Source: Tetrastigma voinierianum
Lineage: Eukaryota; Streptophyta; Magnoliopsida; Vitales; Vitaceae
Direction of reading: 5' to 3'
DNA length: 64,000 nt
Assembly (NCBI GenBank): GCA_016808115.1
Contig: JAEQBH010007410.1
Span: 1 to 64,000 of the forward strand
The notes beneath the pieces are model-generated. The model saw only the letters and a program-made list of their open reading frames with translations, was not told where the DNA came from and ran no database searches. The stretch's first letter is position 1. Each line of letters begins with the position of its first letter. The translations under genes and the position numbers were made by a program. Shown here one piece after another: positions 10,170-21,700 of the stretch.

Positions 10170-11160
10170 AGAACAATCACCTACCCATGCAAACTTGTGA
10201 GCGGCTAAAGTGAATGAAGAGGGAAACTATCATTCAGAGAAGTATCACCGCACCAAATAACCTACCACAATCTTTTTTATCATATCCTACAAGGCTACAA
10301 CCATATAAATTCTGACTGAGAAATCATCTCATCCCTTCCTAATAATTTTCCATACATCCATTAGGTTCCTGAGCTCCTTAGAACACCATCCTCCTTCCTT
10401 CACATGAACCTTTCCCACAATGATTTTTCTGCACAAAATATTGCTACCAGAAACTCTCCTCAATCATTTACCCAGTAAAGCTTCTATTAAGAACCATCAC
10501 CCTCATAATACCCAAGCCATCCCTTAGCTTCTCCATGAGCCATTCCCCAATTTACATATTGGATATTTTTTCTCCAATCGACTCTACCTCCAAAATAAAG
10601 TCCTCTGCATCTTTTTGTGAGCCTTCCACACACCATTTTTAGGATTGCAAAATTTGGCCATGTAATATATCAGGAGACTGGGAAAATATCTTTCATATTG
10701 CCGTTGTATCATAAATACTATTTCTCATGATGAGGATGAATCTCTACAATGATGAGGATGAATCCTCACAATAGGAACACTATCCTCCTTCCTTCTCATG
10801 AAACTTTCCCAAAATGATTTCTCTGCACAAAATATCGCTACCAAAAACTCTCATCAATCATTTACCCAGTAAAGCTTCTATTAAGAACCATCACCCCTCA
10901 TAATCTAAACCATCCCTCAGCTTCTCCATGAACCGTTTCCCAATAAATTGGATTTTTTTTGTCTACTGACCATACCTCCAAAATAAAGTCACTCTGTTTC
11001 TTTTGGAGCCTTCTACACACCATTTTCAGGATTGCAAAGCTTGGTCACGTAATATATCAGGAGACTGGGAAAAATATCTTTCATATTGCCAAGTTATCTC
11101 TGTATCATAAATACTATTTCTCACAATAGGAACGTGATGAGGATGAATCTCTACAATACA
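10170..11160 (-). mobile_element. LINE ORF2 C-terminal remnant, tandemly duplicated, in intron 5
   Basis: Read on the minus strand, fragments resemble the post-RT region of plant L1 elements, for example GGWCSKEL and LLGKWLM-like words, and a WKDRWCG-like trace near 10,260. Stops and frameshifts are many. A unit of about 394 bases is repeated head to tail: 'atcctccttccttc' occurs at about 10,388 and 10,782. Confidence 0.65.
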
Positions 11161-11959
11161 CATCAAAAAATGGAACTAGTATCAGTTGCGTTTAAAGTAG
11201 GATCTGTTTTACTCGAAACTAAATTAGGACTAAAATTAGTTGAATTAAATAAGGATTAGAATTAGTTAGAGTAATATTAGGATTCTCTAATTAGGCTATA
11301 AAATGATTAGAATTGAAGTATTAATAGGTTATTAGGAATCCCAATATACTTTGAATTTAGGAGAAACCTATAAACAAAGCTAATTTATAAATCAAAGTGA
11401 ATTGATTGACATTAATGATAAATATAATTTTTTTTAAGTGTTCCAATCCTTAATGCTGAGATTCAATTGATTTTCTTTCCAGATGAATCACTGAACTCTT
11501 AGAAGGCCTTAGTGGGACTCCTAAGGCTTCTGTCTTCTTCCTTGCTTCCTTTTCTCCTATATTTTTATTTTATTTTTTCTACCATAAACTTTTATCCCTT
11601 GTTCTCGCTTAAACTCCTAGGAAAGAAGAACTGTGTTCACCTACTCTAATTTTATGCAACCAACCTAGGATTGTCCTTCATCAAATGTCTCTTTGAATCT
11701 AACTTAAATAGGGTCCAAAATTGACAATGGACTAAAAGGAGCTGCCAAGGGTAGCAGTCCATGATAAGTGTTAATAAGTGTCTACCTACATCTCACTTAC
11801 TGTCTAATGTGTATATATACATAGATACATCACATAAATTACGAACGTGATTTTGACAGAAAATGTTTAGTTCAGTGATCTTTTAGCTGACTTCTTGTTT
11901 CTTTGTCAGTCCTGTGAACACTTTATACATGAATCAATTCTACTATCTAAGTGCAAACA

Positions 11960-11965
11960 TTAATA

Positions 11966-12053
<88 letters not shown>

Positions 12054-12055
12054 GA
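11960..12055. repeat. (TA)n-(GA)n microsatellite in intron 5
   Basis: About 25 TA units run directly into about 20 GA units. Confidence 0.95.
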
Positions 12056-12348
12056 GATTATGCACAACCAATGACAAGGCTAGGTAAGAGAATGATAGAT
12101 TTTATGATTTTACAAAGAATATTAACAACAGAAATCTTGTTTTATAAGTGCAGACACCATAAAGTTCTTCTCTATTGAATTCTTCAGTTGATTTCTGTTT
12201 TTAGCAGACTGATCAATAGTTTTTTAACTATAGATCAATTTACCACCCAATTTACAATGATTACCTAAATGGATATGAATTCACAACTTTACAGTTAAGC
12301 ATTATGAGTTTCATGGTAATAAATAAAGGCAACAAATACACCACTTAC

Positions 12349-12481
12349 AATCAGTAACCTTCGTTGGACCGGTTGAATCTACCCCCAACCAAACATAAAA
12401 TACGGCATAAAGAATGGCAACACCAATTACAGCCATACCAACAACAACAAGAGCAGAGAAACCACCAGCACGAACAGCTAC
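12349..12481 (-). CDS. AVP2: H+-PPase exon 5
   Basis: It reads VAVRAGGFSALVVVGMAVIG and YAVFYVWLGVD. Borders GCAG and GTAAGT are intact, with a phase-1 end. Confidence 0.9.
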
Positions 12482-12534
12482 CTGCACATAGTTTTTTCCT
12501 ATTACAGAAGAGCTATAGATTTTTTGTTTAAATT

Positions 12535-12645
12535 TTTATTTTTTCCTCACTATTAGGCAATGAACCTGGGCCCCTCTTCCCATATCCCCACCCAAAACCC
12601 CAGCCACTTGAGCTGTGTGGCTCTTTATGGCTAATATAGTAGTTT
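12535..12645 (-). repeat. SINE-like fragment in intron 4
   Basis: On the minus strand it shows an A-box-like 'cagctcaagtggctggggtt' and, about 40 bases on, a B-box-like 'cccaggttcattgcc'. That is the usual layout of tRNA-derived plant SINEs. No clear end or target duplication is seen. Confidence 0.4.
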
Positions 12646-12693
12646 AACAAATAAAAAGGTGTTTTTCAGTATAAAATGAACTAAAAGGAAAAC

Positions 12694-12839
12694 CTGCAAT
12701 GTTTCTTGCAGACCGTCTTGCAGCACTTGAAACTCTAACATTTGCACGAACTGACACCCACATTCCAACATAGCCAGCAATTCCTGAACAAAGAGCCCCT
12801 AGGAGAAAGGCAGCAACAGTAATATATGCAGATGTTGAC
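12694..12839 (-). pseudogene. AVP2: H+-PPase exon 4, 2-base loss near its 3' end
   Basis: It reads SAYITVAAFLLGALCSGIAG and onward to VRVSSAARRSAR. The family would then have EALQ, but the sequence is two bases short, so the frame entering exon 5 is wrong. Length is 146 against an expected 148. Confidence 0.85.
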
Positions 12840-12926
12840 CTGTATCAATAAGACCAGAACAGGAACATTCACCACACGAATATTGATGTGGAGGAGGTGT
12901 AATCAATTATCTAAATCTGTTATCAC

Positions 12927-13078
12927 CTTCCTATGCCAGAAGATTCTTGTTGAGGAGTTGTACTGCGAAACAAGTATATACTAAGGATCACAAGAGCCAG
13001 TACAATAGCCATCTTGGAAATAGTCCCATATTGGGTCCTGAAGAAACCCTCTGCTCCATCACGTATTGCATCTGATAT
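12927..13078 (-). CDS. AVP2: H+-PPase exon 3
   Basis: It reads ISDAIRDGAEGFFRTQYGTI followed by a hydrophobic span and FRSTTPQQE. Frame and both borders (TTTCTAG, GTGATA) are intact. Confidence 0.9.
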
Positions 13079-13240
13079 CTAGAAAGTGGAATAATAAGCT
13101 CAGGACAAGCACAGAAAAGTCTCAGCTTGTATAAAAGATACTAAGTACCAATATTTAATATATTTTATGCATAATTGCAAAGAAGGTAACAATAAATTTT
13201 TGCAAACTTGGCAACTTACATAAAATAGAATAATAATGTG

Positions 13241-13387
13241 TGTTAGATATTGTACAGTCTTTTCCTTTATTGTCTTACTATATTGTGAGTCCTATATATA
13301 TAAGTCCAATATGTAATGTAGAGAGGAGATTGATTATTCTGTGGAAATAATAAAAATTAGGAATTCTCTATTTTTTCTCTCTTCACA
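13241..13387 (+). repeat. 5' LTR of the intronic Copia element
   Basis: It begins TGTTAG and ends TTCACA. Its last ~90 bases are identical to the 3' LTR. The first ~60 differ at several positions. Confidence 0.9.
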
Positions 13388-13400
13388 TGGTATCAGAGCC
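13388..13400 (+). other. Primer-binding site of the intronic Copia element
   Basis: The sequence 'tggtatcagagcc' directly follows the LTR and is complementary to the 3' end of initiator Met-tRNA, the common primer for plant Copia elements. Confidence 0.9.
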
Positions 13401-16400
13401 AAGAGAGAAAACCTAATTTTTTGGGTGATCGTGTCTCATTCCGATCTCCTTCTCCGTCGCCGGATCTCCTTCTCACCACCGCAACCAGCTGCCGGCCGCA
13501 CCGGCCACCGCGGCGACTTTTCTGAAGCTCTTCTCCCGCCAAGAACCGGGACCACGAGCCGTCACGCGCCGACTTTCTCCGGCAGCTTGCGATCCACGCG
13601 CTGGCGCGTGAGTGCGCGTGTGGGCGCGTGCCTTCTTCTCCGGGCGATTCGACTCCACACGTGGTCGTCCGGCCTGCCTTGGTTCTATCCCTCCGGCGGT
13701 CCAACCCGAGCCCTCCTTATCCACCTTTTGGCCATTTTTTGCCTCCGCCGTGATCTTCCGTTCCTCTTCAGTCTCCAACAGCAGTGAGCCAAGCCCAGAT
13801 CTGGTACCACCACCAACAGCAACAACAACAACAAGCCAATTGTGTAGTGGCCACGAGCAAAATTCTTACACATCCTCCTTGCCGTGATTTGCCTTCTTAT
13901 TAGGGCTCTCTTCGATCCAAACGTAGTTCAATCTCCCGTTGAGTGGATATGACGACTAAAAATTCTATTTTTACTTCTGTTATCTCTGGATCTCCTACTA
14001 TCACATCAGAAAAATTGATTGGTAGTGAGAATTATCTCCCGTCACTGTGGAACTCGTTCATGGGATGCGGTTATGGTGATCATCTACACCGGAGCATGAT
14101 ATACCCTGGCTGGGCCGATAGCGAACCTAAGAAAATAGATGCACAACTATGTAGCGACATGGAAATGGCTGATCCAAAATTTTGCTTCATCTTCATGCTT
14201 ACAAAACATGTTCTAAGTTTTGGAATCAGGCAAAAGTTTTATACACGAATGATATCCAAATAAGCCTTTATAAGGTGGCTTCTCGCTATTTGGCATATCC
14301 GCCAACAAGACATGGATCTATATAATTATATTGGTCGTGATTGCCTCTAAGGAGGAGTTCCCAAGACGATGCCTCTACTAGTGACGCTGGGGCTCAACAA
14401 ACGCAGGCCAGACAAGCGCTCTTTACGGTCCTTACTCATCACCCGTCCTGATTCAGACCCTCCGAGATCGCGATTCTCAAGTACCATCACCCCGTCCTTC
14501 GATGATGTGGCTTGCTCGCTCCGTATCTCCTCCACACAGACTCTGCCATTTGATAAGCCCTTTAGATTCTTCACAAGGGCTTTCATACTAACCTTCTGGG
14601 AGGACGCAGCAGAACAGGTCGAGGACAAGGCCCTCATTGCTCCTATTGCAATAAGTCACACTCCCGTGATCGCTTGTTATCACGCGATGGACGTCCTCCC
14701 GTGACCGCACACGTGGCCCAGCCTCTGACTTAATTCCTCGCCGCCCTGCACTCCGAGCTCCCGCATCTCGTGGTGTTCCTCCCACCGACGCTGAGTATGA
14801 TGCCCATTCGCCATCGCAGCCTAAGCCGCTCTCGTCGTTTCGCCTGCACCCAGAATCGCTCCGCCGCCTTACTCATACATCTCTCTCGACCTGGATTCTG
14901 CACTCGTGCTTCCGATCACATTTCTGGTAATAAATATCTTTTCTTCTCTTACTACTACCCCTACTTTACCTATCGTTACCTTAGCTTACTCATTTCTCAA
15001 GACTGTATTTAAAGGTATTGGTTCGCTCCATCCCTTCCCTTCCCTACCTCTCACCTCGTCCCTTTATACTCCCGAGTGTCCTTTAATCTTATTTCTATCA
15101 AGAAATCACCGTGACTCTTAACCTGCTCCATTATTTTTCCGATAAATTTCCAGACTCCTGCAGACCGGAGACGGGGAAGACGATTGCACGGACGGAGTCA
15201 CGTGGCTCTATCACCTCACCTCGCAATCATCTCCTCGCAGCTTGGCGCTTCCACCGATACTCCACTCCTCATCCACGCCCCGCCACCCTAGTCTTTCTAA
15301 GTTCCGTAAGATGGTCCCTTCCACCTTGTCGCCACTGCGTGTGAGCCCGTCACTGAAACATACTGCGGTCTCGCTCCCGCAATAAGCCAGATAATCGGCA
15401 ACATCTCCTTTCGACCTTGTCCACCGATAAATTAAACCCGTTTGACCGCGCCTACTTTAGCCGCATTTTGTCACTCTCTACATTGATGACTATTCTCGAT
15501 GTACTTGGTTATTTTAATGAAAACTCGAGTCGAGCGTTATTTCCTTTCTATTTTCCAAATTTTATCAAATTCTTACCCGCTCAATATTTCTATTCGTGTG
15601 GTTCATATTGTTGTTATTCCCCGTACTCATCGATACTTTCTTCCGCCTCGATGCCACCTTCTTCTCGAGGACTCTCTTCTTTCTCCTCCTCCGAGTCTCT
15701 TCCTTGCATCAAGTCTTACCCTTCCTATCATCTCCTCGCCTAGATTTACGATCTATCTCTCGTCCCTTCGTGTCTATCATCGCGTCCCCGTGTCAAGTTC
15801 TTTTCCCTTCCGGCCGAGGCCCCGTTGACTCACTTCCTCCCTTCAGCCTTCTCCTACCCCGCCTCGTCACGATGACTTCATTTATCGGGCCGGAAGGTAA
15901 CGCTCTACTAGCAATCCTCATCCTATTTACAATTTTTCGAGTTACCATCGACATCTTCCACCTACTCGCGATTTGTTTCTACTATTTCCACCGCTTTCTC
16001 TTCCTAAGAACACCAATGAGGCACTTTCCCATCCGGAAATGGGCGACAAAAGCAATGGTAAAGATGAAACGGTCGCTTCCGCACCCACCGCACTGTGATT
16101 CATTGCTTTCGCTCACGAGCCTACATTGTCACGTCTACGCTAAGGCCATTCTGATTACATTGACGTCATACCACGACATAAAGGATATACTGTGTTTATG
16201 GTTCCGATTATGGCGACACCTTCTCCCTCAAGGTTAAGATTGCCTGGTCCGTCTCGCTCTCTCCATGGTCGCTATGTGTTCCTCGCCGCTTCGCCGTGGA
16301 TATTAAAAATGCCTTCCTTCATATGATCTCTGGCCGGTGAGTTTATACTGGAAAGAACCACCGGGTTTTGTTGCTCGTGGGGAGTCCGCTTTAGTGTGCA

Positions 16401-17477
16401 GTTACGCTCTCTATACGGCTAAGCACCCTCGAGCGTGGTTCGCCGCTTTAGTTCTCATAATAAGAATCTGCATGCTTCAGCATGTACAGACCATTCAGCC
16501 TTTTATCATCATAACTCTTCGGGCAAGCAGATTATTCAATGCTTACGCGATGACATCACATTACTGGCAATGACGCATGGTATCTCGTGTAAACCAAAGC
16601 AACATCTTTCTCACCCACTTTCAAACTAAAGACTCGTAAACTCGCACTTTTAATCGAGATAATTTTCAATCCAGCTTCGCATAGTCCTCCCAACTAAGTA
16701 CGCTAGACATCTTAAGAAACCCAGATGTTGGGATCAGAACCGCTGACACTCCTGCATCCAATGTCAACTGTACTGCACTGTGGGAGTCTTTCGGAGATCC
16801 TGGGAGATATCGACGACTGGTAGGTAAACTGAATTATCTCACCATTACTTGGCCAGACATTTCCTTTCCTGCAGGCTGTTAGTCAATTCCCTAGCTGTAG
16901 CCACCATGCGGATAATGGACGTGGATGCCTGTAATCCGCGATTCTTCGATATATTAAAAGTACACCAGTCAAGGTGTGTCAGACGAGAATGCAGGTCACA
17001 ATCTGTGCTATTGGTTACACGTGATGCAGATCACCTGGCCACCCACGCATGCATCGCCCACTTCCCGCACCGTGTTTCACTGCGGTAACCTAATATCCCT
17101 AAGAGCAAGAACAACATGTACTTCGGCTAGATCTACCGGCCGAGTATCGAGCCATGGCCTCGCAACATGTGAACTCATATGGTCGAGACACCTTCCGGAG
17201 TCGAGATTTGAAAGGATGAACAGATGAAGCCTCATTCGCTGATAAACTGGCATCGCTTCGCATATCAGATCCAATCCAGCCTTCCATGAAAGACTAAACA
17301 CATCAAGTCGATCGCCACTTCATTGGTGGTAAGACGTATCAGATGTATAGCTACTAGTTTTGTCAATTCAAATGATCAACTAGCAGACATTTTTACTAAA
17401 TCTCTCAGAGGTCCTAGAATTAAATACATTTGTAACAAGCTGGGTGCATATGACATATATGCTCCAAATGAGGGGAG

Positions 17478-17620
17478 GTTAGATATCAGACGCCTTTCCT
17501 TTATCGCCTTACTATATTGCAGTCCCATATATATAAGTCCAATATGTAATGTAGAGAGGAGATTGATTATTCTGTGGAAATAATAAAAATTAGGAATTCT
17601 CTATTTTTTCTCTCTTCACA
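17478..17620 (+). repeat. 3' LTR of the intronic Copia element
   Basis: It follows the purine tract 'atgaggggag' and ends TTCACA at the right ATGTG duplication. The first TG appears lost or changed. Confidence 0.88.
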
Positions 17621-17805
17621 ATGTGCATGATAATCAAACCATTGTGCAGTTTAATCAACTACAACTAAATAAAAATGATCTATAGCTAGATTATAAAGGA
17701 GTTAAGAACTGCAAACTATTTGATAAAAGATGAAGTAAAAAGCAAACTGACAATAATAAGCTAAAAATTATTATTACTAATAAAAATACATTGGAAAGAA
17801 TGTAC

Positions 17806-18007
17806 CTGAGCCATCTCAGGAGGTCCCTCATCCTTGCCGCACCTATTTAGTAAGATAGACTGATAACATGAAGTCGATGATGCACATCGAGAAGACAAAC
17901 ACAATGATTGGAGAGTTCTTTGCCCCAACATAAAAAACAGCTCCTAAGCCCAAGAGCAGAAGTATAAAAAGCACACGGACATTTATTCCCATGAAAATTC
18001 GAAAAAT
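17806..18007 (-). pseudogene. AVP2: H+-PPase exon 2, with in-frame stop and 2-base loss
   Basis: It encodes the first membrane spans (INVRVLFILLLLGLGAVFYV, then a second hydrophobic run). After VYLTK a TAG replaces the expected Trp codon. Two bases are missing before DEGPPEMAQ, which only reads in another frame. Length is 202 where 204 is needed for a phase 0 to 0 exon. Splice borders (TGCAG and GTACAT) are intact. Confidence 0.85.
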
Positions 18008-20073
18008 CTGCACAAAAACAACTTGTCAATGCCATTCAAACGAGAAAATTTTCAAAATGCACAAATCAACAACCAATAACAAGATGACAAGGCATTTATG
18101 ATCCTCCATCAAATTCCACAATAAGGAGAAGAAAAATAACATAGATGATAGATATAATATGACCATAGTCATTAAAGGCAGAAGATGCCTTAGGTAAAAG
18201 TCTCCAACACAAGGCAACACATGAGTAAAGTGAAATACAACTTGAATATATATCAATTTTATAAAATACGATTCAAAATCTAAATCAATAAAAAAAAAAC
18301 TATTCAACATTTGAAAGGAACGCTTCAAAAAAAGTAATGAAATAATATAAATTTAATATACAATCAAAAAATTTCAAGAATATCTTAAAAAGTAAAAGGA
18401 AAGCCTACAAAACATGCCTCTTCAATAAGGTGCATGTCTTGACAAATGAGGTGCTATAACCAAGGCATGGTTGAGCCTTGAGCATAGATGTGCATAAAAA
18501 GCGCCTCTCAAGACAATGGATCTGAGAGGGAGAAGAATCATCATCACTTTCTAAATTCTTAGGTAAGATTGTGCAGGTGAGATACAAAATGAAGTGTGAA
18601 GGTTTTTAAACAGATAAGAAAATGCTTGCTCTGCTCTGTATGTAGATTTGATGTAAGAGAGAGACATAAAGTTTTCCTCGGGGGCTGCATAAAGGAGGAT
18701 TTAAGATGTTAAAACCTCTTAGAGGCTCATTAGGGGCCTTGATTTCAAGATGATGGTGGGCCAACTACTAATTTTTCAAGTTGTGATAAACTAAAAGCGG
18801 AAAGTTCTATTGGGGTTGGAGGCAAGGCCTATATATGTTTCCTACTATTTTCTATCCATGAAGACCAAGAATGTTGGGTGAAGGAAGTGGAACTTGCATG
18901 ACATCTATAACTGTGTGCTTCCTATATATGTATGGATGTATGGATCTTACGCCCTCGTGGGGACTGGGATGATTGACATATAGGATTTTGCTCACCCAAG
19001 GAGTTGATGGGGGATAGTCCAGGGCCTAGAATTAGAGCCTTCGAACATGCTTTTTGATAACGAGAGGACCTAAGAATGTACATCTCTCTTATGATCAACT
19101 GAGAGTGACAGGTTCAACCAACAAACACATAAGCAACATTTTTTTTTTTTTCAGAGGGTCAGGGAGATGGGGAGGGGAATTATGTACCTTTTCAATATTG
19201 TTCCCGAATGTGTATATAAATTTATTTTGTATAATATGATATTTAATACTAAAGAAAATTGCAACAATTTTTTTTAATATTACCCAATTTTCCAACTACT
19301 AATGATATATGGCTTCACCAAGATCATCTATTATATTCTTTAGATATATTTTGTTTATAATTCTCAAGTTACTATACATGTTATGTAACATTTCACAATG
19401 TTTTACTAAAATTTCACAATTAACTAGAATTAATAGGTAAAATGACTTGTGTATTAATTAATTTATTTAAATTAGGTATTTACATACATATATATATATA
19501 TATATACACAACCCAAAAATAGTGCTACTTTATGCATCCATGGACATATGCCTTTTAACTGACTAAAATGCCATCCTGCTCAATACAACAAAAACTCATA
19601 AAATATTTGTTATAACTCAATACGAGCATGTAAAAGTTTTTAGTGTAACCCACAAAAAAGTTCATGGTTAAGAGTTGAAACTAAAAACAAAAGAATGTGA
19701 TAATTATGAATTCCTTCTCAGGTGCCATAGGACCACCATCGACAGGTTATCAGGTGTTCCCTCAGAATTGATGAGCTTTTCCATGGCTGCAGCAAGGAAA
19801 AGACTTCTTCCGGCTCATGTTCTCTCCTAATAAATGTCATTCCTCGTTAAAATAACTATATGGGAAGCATTGTTCAATAGAAAAAATCACATCATAATAA
19901 ATCATCATTCTGAGAAAAAGTAATATGGTTCCACCAACAAATTCAAGTTGATCACTCTCCACCAAGGCGGGCAGCGATATAGTATCACCCCAATACCAAA
20001 AAGAGAAAGAATATTCCAAATCCCTGTAACTGAAGAAATATGTTAATTGCAAAGACAGATGTAGTGTTCTTAC
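18008..20073 (-). other. Intron 1 of the H+-PPase gene
   Basis: About 2.07 kb, AT-rich. It contains a short (TA)n run near 19,489-19,506 and a T/A-rich part. I see no complete mobile element in it. Confidence 0.6.
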
Positions 20074-20166
20074 CAATGGGGTGTAAGATTTACTTCGCAT
20101 GTTGGGGAAAGTCCTTGGCTTGTCTTGGTAAGGCCCCAAAGCACCACCCTCCACATCGTCATCCAT
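20074..20166 (-). CDS. AVP2: H+-PPase exon 1 (start codon, 31 codons)
   Basis: It begins MDDDVEGGALGPYQDKPRTF, matching the acidic, cytosolic N-terminus typical of type II plant H+-PPases, and ends in phase 0 before GTAAGA. Upstream in-frame sequence does not resemble the family, so this ATG is preferred. Confidence 0.85.
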
Positions 20167-21700
20167 AGCTACAGCATGGGAGGAATTCACCCTCCTGGCT
20201 ACAGGGAAAGGGATGAACTCACCACTTTGGGGCAAGTCACCCCCTGAACCTGGTCGCTGAATTTTTGAATGTGTTGTTATGTAGACACAAAGGTTAAAAT
20301 GTAATCTTATATGGTTAAAAACTATCAAATTTGCCTTGTGCTTTTTCACTCTTATCCAAGTTTTCCAACTTCTTTCTTGCTCTGCCGTAAAGAATTAAAG
20401 CTTTAGGAAATCCAGTCCTTTGATGCAGATCAGTCAGTCCCTTGGAAAAAGAAATAAATTAGCAACACATTAATACAAAAACTTCCATATACTAAAATGA
20501 AATTGAAAAATTAGAGGCATATTGAAGTACAATATAAAAAAACCCATCAATTTTGTCAATTGAAAATAACATCCAAATTTCAAAGGTGCCATGTTTCAAG
20601 ACAAGCTTTTTGGGCACATAACAATCAATAAAGAATCTCACCAACATGTCTGATTCAACACAAAACAAATACCAGCTACGGATGATAATAAGGAAAAAGA
20701 ATTGGAAAAATAAATACCCCAAACAGTTATATTTTGCCACTAAGTTCTACCATTTTTATTGACATCTCCTAAGTTTCAAAACCTCAACGTGATGGTCAAT
20801 GACTTCAAATATCATGAATCCCACAAATCTTATAAAAATAATGCATATTCAAATCATTTATCACTCAAAAAACAACAATGCTCACAGCCTCACAGTACAA
20901 AACCGCATTGGAGGAATCAGAAGGAAAGCAAAAGAAAAAAACGAAAATAAAAATAAATGTTAGGAAGTTGGAATCGGAGCTCCAACAATTTCCCTACATT
21001 TTGCGCTAATTGTCTACCATTGCCATCGACATCTCACAATTCTCAAAACGACAATGTGATGGGAAATGACTACAAATATCATGAGCATAGGTTCACAAAA
21101 ATCTTATAACAAATATGAGCATCTAAAGGTGAACAAACAACAAAATAGTAAACATTAACAAAACCAGGATTGACAAAAGAATAAGAAACAGTTCCAATTA
21201 CAGCTGCAGCTCCAATTTTCGAGTCAGAGACCCAAGAACAAAATCCTAATCCAAATGACTCTAAAACTCAGGGATCTAAGCGAAAGATAACGAACCAGTA
21301 TAGATCACCGCGTAGCTGAGATCTCTAAAAGCACTCACATCACTGCATTCCTCCCATCACAAACCCAGCCCTAGAGAGCTGAAAACCAAGAATTCGCAAA
21401 TCTTCCAAAAAATCAAAAATTTAAAAAAGGAAGGAGGATAGAAAAAGCGATGGAGACAGCACAAAGTTTCGGAAATTGCACGGACGAAAATAAAATTAGA
21501 TTCCAGAAAAACTGAAATCGAAATTGAATTGGATATGAGTGCGTACAGGCCATTGAATGAACTACTGTAACCGCCATTAACGGAAGCTTTTGCATTTATT
21601 TTTTCCTTTTTTCTCTTACCTTAGGGCTTTGGACGGCTTCTCGCTCTCCCTGTCTATGATTTCTGCAGAGGTTAGAGAGAGGAATTGAAAAGAAAACAGA
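20167..21700 (-). promoter_or_regulatory. 5' leader region of the H+-PPase gene with a likely untranslated first exon
   Basis: A probable non-coding exon lies at about 21,620-21,690: on the minus strand, CT-rich leader sequence runs into 'ccctaag' followed by a consensus GTAAGA donor. Plant type II H+-PPase genes commonly have an intron in the 5' UTR (established knowledge, from memory). The acceptor just above 20,166 is not certain. The stretch between is AT-rich and without coding signal. Confidence 0.45.

Larger units (their letters stand above)
13241..17620 (+). mobile_element. Ty1/Copia LTR retrotransposon in intron 2 of the H+-PPase gene
   Basis: The element is 4,380 bases with perfect ATGTG target duplications (13,236-13,240 and 17,621-17,625), ~145-base LTRs, a Met-tRNA primer-binding site after the left LTR and a purine tract before the right LTR. 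The internal reading runs in Copia order. It has a gag trace near 13,940-14,260, a CFLFMKN-like integrase trace near 15,480, and 'IKNAFLH' (RT) near 16,300 with PPGFVARGES after it. RNase H traces lie near 17,080-17,200 and it ends QLADIFTKSLRGP near 17,380-17,420. Frames are broken every few dozen codons, so no protein can be made as written. It lies antisense to the host gene. Confidence 0.9.
3423..20166 (-). pseudogene. AVP2: Type II vacuolar-type H+-pyrophosphatase gene (AVP2-like), 14 coding exons, frame broken
   Basis: The product is a membrane pump that hydrolyses pyrophosphate and moves protons into an acidic compartment; the Arabidopsis type II enzyme is Golgi-located. Fourteen exons are placed by homology and AG/GT borders. 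They start at an ATG (20,166) and end with the conserved C-terminus and TGA (3,423). Visible motifs include GADVGADLVGK-type PPi-binding residues (exon 6, written AADVGADLVGK), GDNVGDCAARGADLFE (exon 7) and GNTTKATTKG (exon 10). The Lys in the last motif marks the K+-independent type II class. An intact product would be about 800 residues with many membrane spans. Exons 2, 4, 6, 9, 11, 12 and 13 carry frame-breaking indels, and exon 2 also has a TAG. Splice sites are nearly all kept. Intron 2 holds a 4.4-kb Copia element. The gene is either a young pseudogene or an active gene hidden by sequence errors. The family assignment is firm. Confidence 0.9.

Noticed and set aside
13341..13787. A 148-codon frame starting inside the left Copia LTR
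   Set aside because: It begins in the LTR, crosses the primer-binding site and GC-rich leader, and has no gag-like features.
15596..16237. A 213-codon open frame on the plus strand
   Set aside because: It lies inside the intronic Copia element in a frame different from pol traces. The translation is a low-complexity Leu/Phe/Ser product of CT-rich codons with no motif.
19837..20349. A 170-codon open frame extending the first H+-PPase exon at both ends
   Set aside because: Only residues encoded by 20,074-20,166 match the family. The remainder is 5' UTR and intron 1 read through. The ATG at 20,166 is the better start.
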